The translations under genes were made by a program, and so were the position numbers. Shown piece by piece: positions 32,550-42,046 of a DNA stretch of 44,621 bases. Every line of letters starts with the position of its first letter. The stretch's first letter is position 1. The notes under the pieces were generated by a model that saw only the letters and a list, made by a program, of their open reading frames with translations, was not told the DNA's origin and did no database searches. The stretch is taken from positions 70,530 through 115,150 of the forward strand of contig DAHH01000019.1 of the NCBI GenBank assembly GCA_002498385.1, given 5' to 3'. This DNA comes from Methanobacterium sp. UBA410. Its GTDB lineage: Archaea > Methanobacteriota > Methanobacteria > Methanobacteriales > Methanobacteriaceae.

Positions 32550-32855
32550 TTAAATTATGAACCCTTTAGATTATGAAGCTGCATATAGATTGAGAGTTAA
32601 CTTAAGTAAATAAAATTGATACACAGAAACTACACTTCAATTTTTATGGACTTTTTCTTTGGATTTCATTTGAATATTTATTATAAATATTTATTCATTG
32701 CACCTTCTGCAGCAACCCACTCATAAAAACAGGAATGAATGGGGGATCGAGGTGAAACATTCAAATGGAAAATTAATACTTAAATTAGAGCGGTAATACA
32801 TTTAAATAATAATTTTGTAACACTATTCATATTACATGAAGTTTGATCCGCAGTT
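32550..32855. other. Intergenic region between the two radical SAM genes
   Basis: About 306 nt, no gene. Overlapping AT repeats (AATATTTATTATAAATATTTATT near 32673-32696) and the minus-strand promoter for the downstream rSAM gene are expected here. No terminator with a clear stem was found. Confidence 0.4.
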
Positions 32856-34109
32856 TCAGTCTTCTTTTCTAACTCCAAAAAAGTTTATAGCTTCTATCAA
32901 ATCTTCAAAGGCCATTAACTCTTTTTTCAGGACATCCTCACGTGTTAATGTTCCGCTCATTTCTCCATCCACTGAAAGCTTGTCAGGTCCCCGTGCAACG
33001 ATCCTGTCCACACCGTCACGACTTAATATGTCTTGAGCCCGATTATCATGGACAAACGCCCTTCCAGGTATCATAACGGTTTCTTTCAACTTTTTGAGGT
33101 CCAGATTTTCGAGATCTTCATGGGTTATGAGGCACCCTATATCCTGGTCTGCCGCGACAACGTTCACAAGATCCTGAGCCCCGATACTGTTTATTATTTT
33201 ATCAATGAAAGGTGCTGCAACTTTACTTGTGAGAATTGTGGCTTCAGATTTAACCTTAGAAAGTATTTCAAGATATTCACTGTTTTTATCCTTTGAAATT
33301 GCGAATGGACTGTCATTTTCAGGGTCACAAACTGGTGTGCCTGTAACACGGAGATTGAACTCTTTGTTAACACTTCTAACAAGTTCATCGAATTCCTGAA
33401 TGCTGTGAGATTCTATTCCTTCCATTATAGGCTCATTTCCAAGTATTAATCCCTGGTTTCTGTGGTTTGCAAACCTCATCAAAATAAAAGCCTTTGCACC
33501 CCATTCTTCCAGTTTGCTGCAGGTTTCAAAGAGTTTTTCACCGTCGTTAACCCCTGGAACTATCACTGAAGCTGCGTGGACTTCACAGTTTTCACAGAAT
33601 ATTTTAAGGGCTTTCATGGATTCTTCAGGCTTCTGGTCCAGAACCCACTCCCTGCGAAGTGAAGGATCGGTTGAAAATACCGTGAAGGTCACCTCATTCA
33701 CACCGAGAGATACAAGGTCCTCTGCAATCTTTGCATTATCTATGCCCTTTCCACTGGTGTATCCAAGGTGCATTGGAAGATTCCACTGGTTTAAACCACT
33801 TGCAACTTCTTTTAAATAGGGGTAACAGCTTACATCTCCCCCTCCACTTATGTTAACCTTGAGGTTGGAGTCCTGATAGTTCCCAATCATCAAGGAATTT
33901 TGAACGTTGCTCACAACCATAAATGGGGGTATAAACTCGCTTTTTGTCTCTCTAACTCCTGTAGTGCAATTTTCACACCCTACCCTTCCGGGTGAACAGT
34001 TTCTGCATCCGAGAGGCTTGTTTCCTGTCACTTTTCTAAAATAACAGTATTTACAAAAGCCTCTGCAATCTTTGCCGGGTATACCGCCTACATCTGCTAT
34101 CATTTGCAT
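32856..34109 (-). CDS. mmp10: Mmp10: methyl-coenzyme M reductase arginine C-methyltransferase (radical SAM)
   Basis: Mmp10 installs the 5-(S)-methylarginine in the active site of McrA. The 417-residue protein begins with DVGGIPGKDCRGFCKYCYFRKV; the radical SAM cysteines are C15, C19 and C22. A second cysteine set, C35, C38, C45 and C48 in PLGCRNCSPGRVGCENC, is characteristic of Mmp10. Later stretches KVNISGGGDVSCYPYL and LGYTSGKG fit the core, and the C-terminal domain binds cobalamin. The gene is divergent from mcrB, the usual arrangement next to mcr. No ribosome site precedes ATG 34109 and a TTATTTTA lies about 25 nt upstream, so it is probably leaderless. Confidence 0.9.
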   Translation of the reverse strand: MQMIADVGGIPGKDCRGFCKYCYFRKVTGNKPLGCRNCSPGRVGCENCTTGVRETKSEFIPPFMVVSNVQNSLMIGNYQDSNLKVNISGGGDVSCYPYLKEVASGLNQWNLPMHLGYTSGKGIDNAKIAEDLVSLGVNEVTFTVFSTDPSLRREWVLDQKPEESMKALKIFCENCEVHAASVIVPGVNDGEKLFETCSKLEEWGAKAFILMRFANHRNQGLILGNEPIMEGIESHSIQEFDELVRSVNKEFNLRVTGTPVCDPENDSPFAISKDKNSEYLEILSKVKSEATILTSKVAAPFIDKIINSIGAQDLVNVVAADQDIGCLITHEDLENLDLKKLKETVMIPGRAFVHDNRAQDILSRDGVDRIVARGPDKLSVDGEMSGTLTREDVLKKELMAFEDLIEAINFFGVRKED

Positions 34110-34248
34110 GGTATCTACTTTCTGGGCATGTAAAATAAGTAATTTTGGATTCTAAACCAAATTTAAAAATTAATATGAACACTAAAAAGATTTAGAGTCA
34201 TACTCATTAATAAATCTTTCTACTTTAATCAAGAAGAAACTTTAATAA

Positions 34249-34256
34249 CATATAAA
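34249..34256 (+). promoter_or_regulatory. TATA box of the mcr operon
   Basis: CATATAAA on the plus strand, with an A-rich stretch upstream, is the best archaeal TATA element before mcrB. Transcription would start near 34280, leaving a leader of about 115 nt before ATG 34395. Confidence 0.55.
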
Positions 34257-34319
34257 GCAAAGATGGAGTCTCGTATATCAAAAATTGTACTACTGGGATG
34301 TTAAGGGGAAATCCTAACT

Positions 34320-34345
34320 GTGAAGAGATTTTTTGGCCTTCTCAC
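34320..34345 (+). promoter_or_regulatory. Stem-loop in the long mcr leader
   Basis: GTGAAGAG (34320-34327) can pair with CTTCTCAC (34338-34345) with one mismatch and one G-T pair. It lies within the predicted leader, about 50 nt before the mcrB start. Whether it is regulatory is unknown. Confidence 0.35.
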
Positions 34346-34379
34346 AGGAAGTAGCTACAAAAATTGGTGTACAAGAATT

Positions 34380-35726
<1,347 letters not shown>

Positions 35727-35751
35727 GTAAATCCAATATTGGGGGCAGCAG

Positions 35752-36192
35752 ATGGACATCGAAATATTTCCACACAGATTATTAAGCGCCGATACAACTG
35801 AAAGACTTTTAAATGGTCTTGATAAAATAGATGGCGTTAAAAGAATGGTTCTCCAAGGACAGAGACTCCCTCCAGAACCAGGAAACCCTGACCGCAGAGT
35901 CATAACTGTGAAGGGTGAAGAGATAGATCTCCAGGTTAAAACGGGTCGAGTTCTAATGGAAATCGACACAGAAGAAACAATTGATGAAGTACGTGAGGTA
36001 TGTGAAGAACATTTACCATTTGGATACAACATTCACGTGGGTATGTTCATCCGTAAACAGAGAACAGTTACAGACCATATAAAGTATGGTGAGAAGATGG
36101 ACGAAGTTCCAGACGAGATGATCGGTTTAACTGATCAGAACGCCAAACTCAGTGAAAGGGCCAAAGTACTTAAAAGGAAAGAGCAGAAATGA
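35752..36192 (+). CDS. mcrD: Methyl-coenzyme M reductase operon protein D (McrD)
   Basis: McrD is a small accessory protein, not part of the mature enzyme, that binds MCR and probably helps its assembly or activation. The 146-residue sequence has the family start MDIEIFPHRLLSADTTERLLNGL and RMVLQGQRLPPEPGNPDRR, followed by VCEEHLPFGYNIHVGMFIRKQ. It begins 25 nt after mcrB. The ATG at 35752 follows a GGGGGC that is a modest ribosome site. Its stop overlaps the mcrC start by 4 nt (ATGA), so the two are translationally coupled. Confidence 0.96.
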   Translation: MDIEIFPHRLLSADTTERLLNGLDKIDGVKRMVLQGQRLPPEPGNPDRRVITVKGEEIDLQVKTGRVLMEIDTEETIDEVREVCEEHLPFGYNIHVGMFIRKQRTVTDHIKYGEKMDEVPDEMIGLTDQNAKLSERAKVLKRKEQK

Positions 36193-36785
36193 TCGGAAAA
36201 TCAACGCATGTTGTAGATTGCAGAGAAACCATGGGGATGGGCGAAGGAGGAGGAATTGCCCAGAGAGGAACATTTGCACAGTGTGGAAGTGAAGTACTGG
36301 CAATTGCAATGTCTCCTGGAAGGAGGCACATAACAAAGCCAGTTTGCGAAATCACATTTGCACTAAGGGAAGCCAATATCCAGACAAGCACACTAGTCTT
36401 AAATGCAGGCTCAGGCGTTCCACAAGACGCTCCAACGGCAGGTTCTGGAAGTCTTTTTGGACTCACTCCAAAGGAGGTAGAGCAGATAAAAAGGCACAGA
36501 CTGATCGTTGTACACCTTGGAGGTGTGAAGCATCACATCATCTACAAGGCAAGACTAATTTTAAGAAATGTGAACAGACCTTGTGTGGTTATATGTGAAT
36601 ATCCAGTGGATTTTGAAGATTTTGCAAAGATCGGTGTTAAAACTAAAGCTGTCATGCCTGAAGAACCAAAGACTCAGGGTGAAATCGTGGACATAATAAC
36701 AGGTGTTATTAGAGGAGAAACGTGTCCCCAAGAGAAGTTGGATGAGATTATTAGAAAGGTAGGATTAGCATTAGGAGGTGCATGA
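36189..36785 (+). CDS. mcrC: Methyl-coenzyme M reductase operon protein C (McrC)
   Basis: McrC is an activation factor of MCR, found in component A3a. The 198-residue protein has the highly conserved start MIGKSTHVVDCRETMGMGEGGGIAQRGTFAQCGSEVLA, then MSPGRRHITKPVCEITFALREA and LGGVKHHIIYKARLILRN. Conserved cysteines and histidines may serve metal or F430 handling. The start overlaps the mcrD stop; its own stop codon precedes mcrG by only a few bases, and the GGAGGTG ribosome site for mcrG is embedded in its last codons. Confidence 0.97.
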   Translation: MIGKSTHVVDCRETMGMGEGGGIAQRGTFAQCGSEVLAIAMSPGRRHITKPVCEITFALREANIQTSTLVLNAGSGVPQDAPTAGSGSLFGLTPKEVEQIKRHRLIVVHLGGVKHHIIYKARLILRNVNRPCVVICEYPVDFEDFAKIGVKTKAVMPEEPKTQGEIVDIITGVIRGETCPQEKLDEIIRKVGLALGGA

Positions 36786-36787
36786 AT

Positions 36788-37537
36788 ATGGCACAGTATT
36801 ATCCCGGAACAACCAAGGTTGCCCAAAACCGAAGAAATCTATGCAACCCTGATTACGAACTTGAAAAATTTAGAGAAATCTCAGACGAAGATGTTGTGAA
36901 AATCTTAGGTCACAGAGCTCCTGGTGAGGAGTACCCAAGTGTACATCCACCACTGGAAGAAATGGATGAACCGGACGACGCTATACGAGAAATGGTTGAA
37001 CCAATCGATGGTGCAAAGGCCGGTGACAGGGTAAGGTACATACAGTTTACAGACTCAATGTACAACGCCCCAGCTCAGCCATATGTAAGATCAAGGGCTT
37101 ACCTATGTAGATACAGAGCAGCAGATGCAGGTACACTATCTGGAAGACAGATCATAGAAACAAGAGAGAGAGACCTGGAAAAAATATCAAAAGAACTCCT
37201 TGAAACAGAATTCTTTGACCCAGCAAGAAGCGGTATCAGGGGAAAATCTGTTCACGGACATTCGTTAAGACTTGACGAAGACGGTATGATGTTCGACATG
37301 CTACGAAGACAGGTCTTAAACAAAGAAACAGGAAAAATAGAAGCAGTTAAAAACCAGATTGGTGACGAATTAGATGAACCTGTTGTTTTAGGTGAACCAC
37401 TCGATGAAGCCACCCTTCAAGATAAGACAACCATCTACAGAGTAGACGGTGAAGCTTACAAAGATGACAAGGATGCAGTAGAAGTACTCCACAGAATACA
37501 CGTGACCAGATCACAGGGTGGATACAAACCTGAATAA
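36788..37537 (+). CDS. mcrG: Methyl-coenzyme M reductase subunit gamma (McrG)
   Basis: The 249-residue gamma subunit starts MAQYYPGTTKVAQNRRNLCNPDYELEK and includes LGHRAPGEEYPSVHPPLEEMDEP and ARSGIRGKSVHGHSLRLDEDGMMFDMLRRQ, which lie near the F430 pocket. Its length equals the Methanothermobacter subunit. The frame offers an ATG at 36782, two codons earlier. The one at 36788 is chosen because the mature subunits of relatives begin MAQYY and GGAGGTG is 9 nt upstream. It ends 16 nt before mcrA begins. Confidence 0.97.
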   Translation: MAQYYPGTTKVAQNRRNLCNPDYELEKFREISDEDVVKILGHRAPGEEYPSVHPPLEEMDEPDDAIREMVEPIDGAKAGDRVRYIQFTDSMYNAPAQPYVRSRAYLCRYRAADAGTLSGRQIIETRERDLEKISKELLETEFFDPARSGIRGKSVHGHSLRLDEDGMMFDMLRRQVLNKETGKIEAVKNQIGDELDEPVVLGEPLDEATLQDKTTIYRVDGEAYKDDKDAVEVLHRIHVTRSQGGYKPE

Positions 37538-37553
37538 ATGGGGAGGTGGAATT

Positions 37554-39209
37554 ATGGCTGATAAAAAATTTATTAAAGCTCTAAATAAGAAATTCAAAGA
37601 AGACCCAGAAGATAAAAAAACAACTTTTTACTCCTTCGGTGGATGGAAACAGTCTGAGAGAAAACGAGAATTCGTTGAAGCTGGTAAAGAAGTGGCAGCT
37701 AAACGTGGAATTCCTCAGTACAACCCGGATATCGGTACACCTCTAGGACAGAGGGTTTTAATGCCTTACCAGGTCTCAACTACAGACACATTTGTTGAAG
37801 GTGACGACCTGCACTTCGTAAACAACACCGCAATGCAGCAGTTCTGGGATGACATAAGAAGAACCGTTATTGTTGGATTGGGAACAGCACACAACGTTAT
37901 AGAGAAAAGGTTAGGTAAAGAGGTTACCCCTGAGACAATCATGAACTACCTTGAAACCGTAAACCATGCAATGCCTGGTGGAGCAGTTGTTCAGGAACAC
38001 ATGGTGGAAACCAACCCTGCACTTGTTGCAGACAGTTACGTGAAAGTTTTCACGGGTGATGATGAGATAGCAGATGAAATAGACCCTGCATTTCTCATAG
38101 ACATAAACAAAATGTTCCCAGAAGAACAGGCAGAAGTTCTTAAAGCGGAAGTTGGAAGCGGTATCTGGCAGGCTGTCAGGATCCCAACAATTGTTTCAAG
38201 AACCTGTGATGGTGGTACAACGTCCAGGTGGTCTGCAATGCAGATCGGTATGTCCATGATCTCTGCTTACAAACAGTGTGCAGGAGAAGCCGCAACCGGT
38301 GACTTTGCATTTGCTGCAAAACACGCAGAAGTTATACACATGGGTACAGCTCTACCACAGAGGAGGGCAAGAGGAGAAAACGAACCTGGTGGAATCCCAT
38401 TCGGATACCTGGCTGACATCTGTCAGTCCTCAAGGAAATACATGGATGACCCAGTAAGGGTGACCCTCGACGTTGTTGCATCTGGTGCAATGTTATACGA
38501 CCAGATCTGGCTTGGATCATACATGTCAGGTGGTGTCGGATTCACCCAGTATGCAACAGCTGCCTACACCGACAACATCCTTGACGACTTCACTTACTAC
38601 GGTAAAGAATACGTCGAAGATAAATATGGCGGACTGTGCGAAGCCCCAAACACCATGGACACAGTTCTAGATGTTGGTTCCGAAGTAACCTTCTATGGAC
38701 TAGAACAGTACGAAGAATACCCAGCACTCCTTGAAACCCAGTTTGGTGGATCACAGAGGGCAGCAGTTGCAGCAGCTGCAGCTGGATGCTCAACTGGATT
38801 CGCAACAGGAAACGCACAAACTGGTCTAAGTGCATGGTACCTATCAATGTACCTGCACAAAGAACAGCACTCACGTCTTGGTTTCTACGGATACGACCTT
38901 CAGGATCAGTGTGGTGCTTCCAACGTCTTCTCAATCAGAGCAGACGAGGGATTACCACTTGAACTCAGGGGACCAAACTATCCAAACTACGCAATGAACG
39001 TGGGTCACCAGGGAGAATACGCAGGTATAGCTCAATCAGCACATGCAGCACGTAAAGATGCATTTGTATTTAACCCATTGGTTAAAATTGCATTTGCTGA
39101 TGACAACCTAGCATTTGACTTCAGTGAAGTACGTGCCGAGTTTGCTAAAGGTGCATTGAGAGAATTTGAACCAGCTGGAGAAAGAGATCTTATTACTCCA
39201 GCTAAATAA
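37554..39209 (+). CDS. mcrA: Methyl-coenzyme M reductase subunit alpha (McrA)
   Basis: McrA is the catalytic subunit, holding F430 and the active-site channel. The 551 residues start MADKKFIKALNKKFKEDPED. All residues modified in known Methanobacteriales McrA are present: His257 (N-methylhistidine), Arg271 in PQRRARGENEPGG (methylarginine), Gln401 in TQFGGSQRA (methylglutamine), Gly446-Tyr447 in FYGYDLQDQC (thioglycine), Asp451 and Cys453 (S-methylcysteine). Numbers after 271 are one higher than in the M. marburgensis enzyme because of one inserted residue. A frame starting at 37518 overlaps mcrG; ATG 37554 with GGAGGTG is the true start. A hairpin array follows. Confidence 0.98.
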   Translation: MADKKFIKALNKKFKEDPEDKKTTFYSFGGWKQSERKREFVEAGKEVAAKRGIPQYNPDIGTPLGQRVLMPYQVSTTDTFVEGDDLHFVNNTAMQQFWDDIRRTVIVGLGTAHNVIEKRLGKEVTPETIMNYLETVNHAMPGGAVVQEHMVETNPALVADSYVKVFTGDDEIADEIDPAFLIDINKMFPEEQAEVLKAEVGSGIWQAVRIPTIVSRTCDGGTTSRWSAMQIGMSMISAYKQCAGEAATGDFAFAAKHAEVIHMGTALPQRRARGENEPGGIPFGYLADICQSSRKYMDDPVRVTLDVVASGAMLYDQIWLGSYMSGGVGFTQYATAAYTDNILDDFTYYGKEYVEDKYGGLCEAPNTMDTVLDVGSEVTFYGLEQYEEYPALLETQFGGSQRAAVAAAAAGCSTGFATGNAQTGLSAWYLSMYLHKEQHSRLGFYGYDLQDQCGASNVFSIRADEGLPLELRGPNYPNYAMNVGHQGEYAGIAQSAHAARKDAFVFNPLVKIAFADDNLAFDFSEVRAEFAKGALREFEPAGERDLITPAK

Positions 39210-39223
39210 AGGGTGCAAAGCGT

Positions 39224-39285
39224 ACATCTATTTATAGGTGTTCTACACACCTATTTGTAGGTGTAACGCAAACACCTATTTTTTT
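39224..39285 (+). terminator. Alternating hairpin array and T7 terminator between mcrA and mtrE
   Basis: Five 7-nt arms occur in order: ACATCTA (39224-39230), TAGGTGT (39235-39241), ACACCTA (39247-39253), TAGGTGT (39258-39264), ACACCTA (39272-39278). T7 then follows (39279-39285). Each arm can pair with the one before or after it. Pairing of arms 4 and 5, loop AACGCAA, gives an intrinsic-type terminator directly before T7. Pairing of arms 3 and 4 would remove it. This could be a simple tandem terminator or a read-through switch controlling mtr. Confidence 0.7.
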
Positions 39286-39317
39286 ATATTTTGATGAAAG
39301 AAAAAGGAGGAAATAAA

Positions 39318-40199
39318 ATGGACCCTATGTTAACAGGATTAGGTGTTGTCGCTCTATGTGGTGCTGCTGCAACAATTGCAGGCGCTGCAGAGGACTTAGA
39401 ATCTGACACTGGTTCAATGAGTAACCCTAACTCTCAGGTTCAACTCGCCCCACAGATGGGCAACCTTCACAGAATTTTCAACAAGGCTGTTTCAGGTGAA
39501 CCCGTACAGATGGGTGTTTTAGCCGGTATAGCAGGTTCTGTGGCATTTGTCCTTATGGGTGCAGTACAGCTACCAGTTATAATGTCAATAGCTGGCGGTG
39601 CATTTATAGCAGCATTGTTCCATACAGTATTTGCAACAACATCTTACTTAGGAAGGATAGTAAGTGAATCACAGTTCAACCAACCAGTATTCATGGATGT
39701 TATTACATCTCATTTAGGGCCAATAGCTGCCCATGGTTTCATAGTAACATTCTGTATAGTGGGATTATCATACTTAATGACGTTACCAATACAGGGCTTT
39801 GGGCACCCATTCCCATTACCGCTTTTGGCAGTGCTCTGGGGTATAACAATAGGTGCTATAGGTTCATCAACAGGGGACGTTCACTACGGTGCTGAAAGGG
39901 AGTACCAGCATCATCCATTTGGTGAAGGTATACCTGTTTCAATCCATGGTGACATAACAACCAAGTCAGAGCTTGGCCCAAGGAACTCTCTGGATGTTGT
40001 TTACTTCTGTGCAAAATACGGAGGACCAGTCACAGGTTTCTGTTTCGGTCTTATCGTGTTCCTAAGCTTCTGGACAACCCTTGTCTTTGGAGCAGTAGGT
40101 GGAGTGATTGCTGGTATTATAATAGTTTTACTACTGATAATTATCAACAATAGAGTAGAAGTATTCGCAAGAAACAGATATGGACCATATAAAGAATGA
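39318..40199 (+). CDS. mtrE: Tetrahydromethanopterin S-methyltransferase subunit E (MtrE)
   Basis: MtrE is an integral membrane subunit of the sodium-pumping Mtr complex, which transfers the methyl group of methyl-tetrahydromethanopterin to coenzyme M. The 293-residue protein starts MDPMLTGLGVVALCGAAATIAGAAEDLESD and has about six hydrophobic segments. Its hydrophilic part includes GAEREYQHHPFGEGIPVSIHGD and TKSELGPRNSLDVVYF. The longer frame from 39291 is rejected because AAGGAGG precedes ATG 39318. It is the first gene of mtrEDCBAFGH, 108 nt after mcrA. I find no independent promoter at a workable distance, so transcription may come from mcr by read-through. Confidence 0.96.
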   Translation: MDPMLTGLGVVALCGAAATIAGAAEDLESDTGSMSNPNSQVQLAPQMGNLHRIFNKAVSGEPVQMGVLAGIAGSVAFVLMGAVQLPVIMSIAGGAFIAALFHTVFATTSYLGRIVSESQFNQPVFMDVITSHLGPIAAHGFIVTFCIVGLSYLMTLPIQGFGHPFPLPLLAVLWGITIGAIGSSTGDVHYGAEREYQHHPFGEGIPVSIHGDITTKSELGPRNSLDVVYFCAKYGGPVTGFCFGLIVFLSFWTTLVFGAVGGVIAGIIIVLLLIIINNRVEVFARNRYGPYKE

Positions 40200-40221
40200 G
40201 GAGAAATAAGGAGGTTTTATG

Positions 40222-40929
40222 ATGGATCCATTATTATTAATCGGTGCTATAACCGTTGGAGGAATATTCATCGGTGGAGGTGTACACTTCATACCAGTGG
40301 GTGGTGCCCCAGCAGCTATAGCAACAGCTACAGGTGTCGGAACAGGTACCGCAATGCTTGCAGCAGGTTCCGGTATGACAGGACTCATAACAGCAGCAGC
40401 AATGACAGGATCACCTTTATGGGTTATCCTTGCAGCAGGTGCTGTGGGTGCAATGCTCATGCTTGACATAACCATGCTCGTAGGTAACTTCATTTATGTA
40501 TGGGGTGTAGGATGTGTGCCTGCATCAGCAAAGGTAGAATACGACCCAATAACAAAATACCCCCAGGAAAAATACATAACACAGGGTACTGAAGGCCACG
40601 GAATTCCAACGGTATGTTTCGTGAGTGGAACAATAGGAGCAGCCCTTGGTGGAATTGGTGGAGGACTTGTTTACTGGGCTTTGTACAGTGCATTAACCAC
40701 AGCCGGCCTATCTTACTCTTCACTAGCTGCCACAACCGTTGCAGGAATATTTGCTGTAGGTACATTCTTTGTAAATGCAGTTATAGCATCCTACAACATA
40801 GGTGGTACCATAGAAGGATTCCATGACCCTAAATTCAAAAGACTTGGACGTGGAATGTTAGCATGTTTAATCGCATCCCTTGTGATCGGTATATTCTCAG
40901 TACTTCTAATTAAAGGAGGTGTATTCTGA
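40222..40929 (+). CDS. mtrD: Tetrahydromethanopterin S-methyltransferase subunit D (MtrD)
   Basis: MtrD is a membrane subunit that, with C and E, forms the transmembrane part of the complex used for sodium transport. The 235-residue protein starts MDPLLLIGAITVGGIFIGGGVHFIPVGGAPAA, followed by glycine- and alanine-rich helices. A hydrophilic loop near residues 90-130 (EYDPITKYPQEKYITQGTEGHG) is conserved. Two adjacent ATG codons (40219 and 40222) follow GGAGG; the second matches known MtrD starts. Its last base is the first base of mtrC (TGATG), so the two genes are translationally coupled. Confidence 0.96.
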   Translation: MDPLLLIGAITVGGIFIGGGVHFIPVGGAPAAIATATGVGTGTAMLAAGSGMTGLITAAAMTGSPLWVILAAGAVGAMLMLDITMLVGNFIYVWGVGCVPASAKVEYDPITKYPQEKYITQGTEGHGIPTVCFVSGTIGAALGGIGGGLVYWALYSALTTAGLSYSSLAATTVAGIFAVGTFFVNAVIASYNIGGTIEGFHDPKFKRLGRGMLACLIASLVIGIFSVLLIKGGVF

Positions 40930-41717
40930 TGGCAGAAAACACCATAAATCCTAAAAAAACACTGGCTCTCGGAGTTATAGGTGGTCTTTTAGGTATCTAT
41001 GCCACACCAATCAACCCAGTTCTTGGACCATTATTTGCAGCATTAGGAGGTGTCTGTGCCATAGTATGGGGTTCTGATGCCATAGCTAGAGTTGCTGGTT
41101 ATGGTTTGGGTACAGGTGTTCCATCCATAGGATACATGTCACTTGCCATAGGTATAGTAGGTGCAGTGGCAGGTTTAGCAGGAGCCTTGATACCTGGAGT
41201 ACCTGCAGTGCTTGGACCTTTATTCGGTTTCGTACTTGCAATGGTGCTTGGAGCTATAGTGGCTTTAATAGCTAAAAAAATCGTTAAGATGAAAATACCA
41301 GTGCTTATAAGATGTACAACTGAACTTTCAGGAGCAGCTGCATTATCTGTATTCGGATTTTCAGCAGCAATAGCTGGAAGCTACTCAATGTCAGCAATAC
41401 TGACAGCAGTTATATCAACAGGATTCATAGCTCTGCTCTTTATCATGAACACAATGGCCATACAGCACCCATTCAATGCATGCTTAGGCCCAAATGAAGA
41501 TCGTGTTAGAACTTTAAAACTTGCTTCATCAACTGCTTTTATTTCAATGGCCATAGTAGGTCTACTTGGAATAGGTTTATCCAAAGCATGGTGGTTAATT
41601 GCCATAGTTGGTGCTTTAGCTTGGTTAGTCTCAATACGAGCATTCATACAGTCATCAGAAGAAGATGCAGCATCAGTTAGATGGTCTGGATGGTGGCCAG
41701 AAGAGGAAGAACAGTAA
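40929..41717 (+). CDS. mtrC: Tetrahydromethanopterin S-methyltransferase subunit C (MtrC)
   Basis: MtrC is the third multi-span membrane subunit of Mtr. The 262 residues start MAENTINPKKTLALGVIGGLLGIYATPINP and hold about seven hydrophobic segments. The loops contain AIQHPFNACLGPNEDRVRTLKL, a conserved cytoplasmic stretch, and the protein ends with the acidic tail SSEEDAASVRWSGWWPEEEEQ. ATG 40929 overlaps the mtrD stop codon by one base. The ribosome site AAGGAGG lies inside the end of mtrD. Confidence 0.96.
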   Translation: MAENTINPKKTLALGVIGGLLGIYATPINPVLGPLFAALGGVCAIVWGSDAIARVAGYGLGTGVPSIGYMSLAIGIVGAVAGLAGALIPGVPAVLGPLFGFVLAMVLGAIVALIAKKIVKMKIPVLIRCTTELSGAAALSVFGFSAAIAGSYSMSAILTAVISTGFIALLFIMNTMAIQHPFNACLGPNEDRVRTLKLASSTAFISMAIVGLLGIGLSKAWWLIAIVGALAWLVSIRAFIQSSEEDAASVRWSGWWPEEEEQ

Positions 41718-41729
41718 GGAGGAACAAGA

Positions 41730-42035
41730 ATGGTTGAAATGTTACCCTTAATAAAAATCGTTCCCGAAATGAGCCTAACCCTTGACCCTTCTACAGGTGT
41801 TGTGGGGGCAGCTTTAGGTAGAGAAGTCTTAGTTTTATCAATGGACACCATAAATGAACAATTAACGGAGTTAGAGGTTGCCGCAGACGACATGGAACAC
41901 GCCCTTGATCCAACAACCACATCTCCAGGTTCTCGCCCTGGAAGGGAAGGAGTTTACCTTACAGCAGGTAAACTTACAAACATGGTTTATGGATTTGTTT
42001 TAGGGCTAGTGCTGCTGGTTGCCGTATTAATGTAG
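41730..42035 (+). CDS. mtrB: Tetrahydromethanopterin S-methyltransferase subunit B (MtrB)
   Basis: MtrB is a small subunit with a single C-terminal membrane helix that packs beside MtrA. The 101-residue protein starts MVEMLPLIKIVPEMSLTLDPSTGVVGAALGRE and ends with MVYGFVLGLVLLVAVLM. ATG 41730 follows AAGGAGGAACAAGA, a strong ribosome site, 12 nt after mtrC. The middle DDMEHALDPTTTSPGSRPGREG is variable and probably exposed. Confidence 0.95.
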   Translation: MVEMLPLIKIVPEMSLTLDPSTGVVGAALGREVLVLSMDTINEQLTELEVAADDMEHALDPTTTSPGSRPGREGVYLTAGKLTNMVYGFVLGLVLLVAVLM

Positions 42036-42046
42036 GAGGTTAAAAC

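Noticed and set aside
39282..39290. TATA box for mtrE in TTTATATTT
   Set aside because: It lies only about 30 nt before ATG 39318, so the start of transcription would fall within the ribosome site; it is more likely part of the terminator T-tract.
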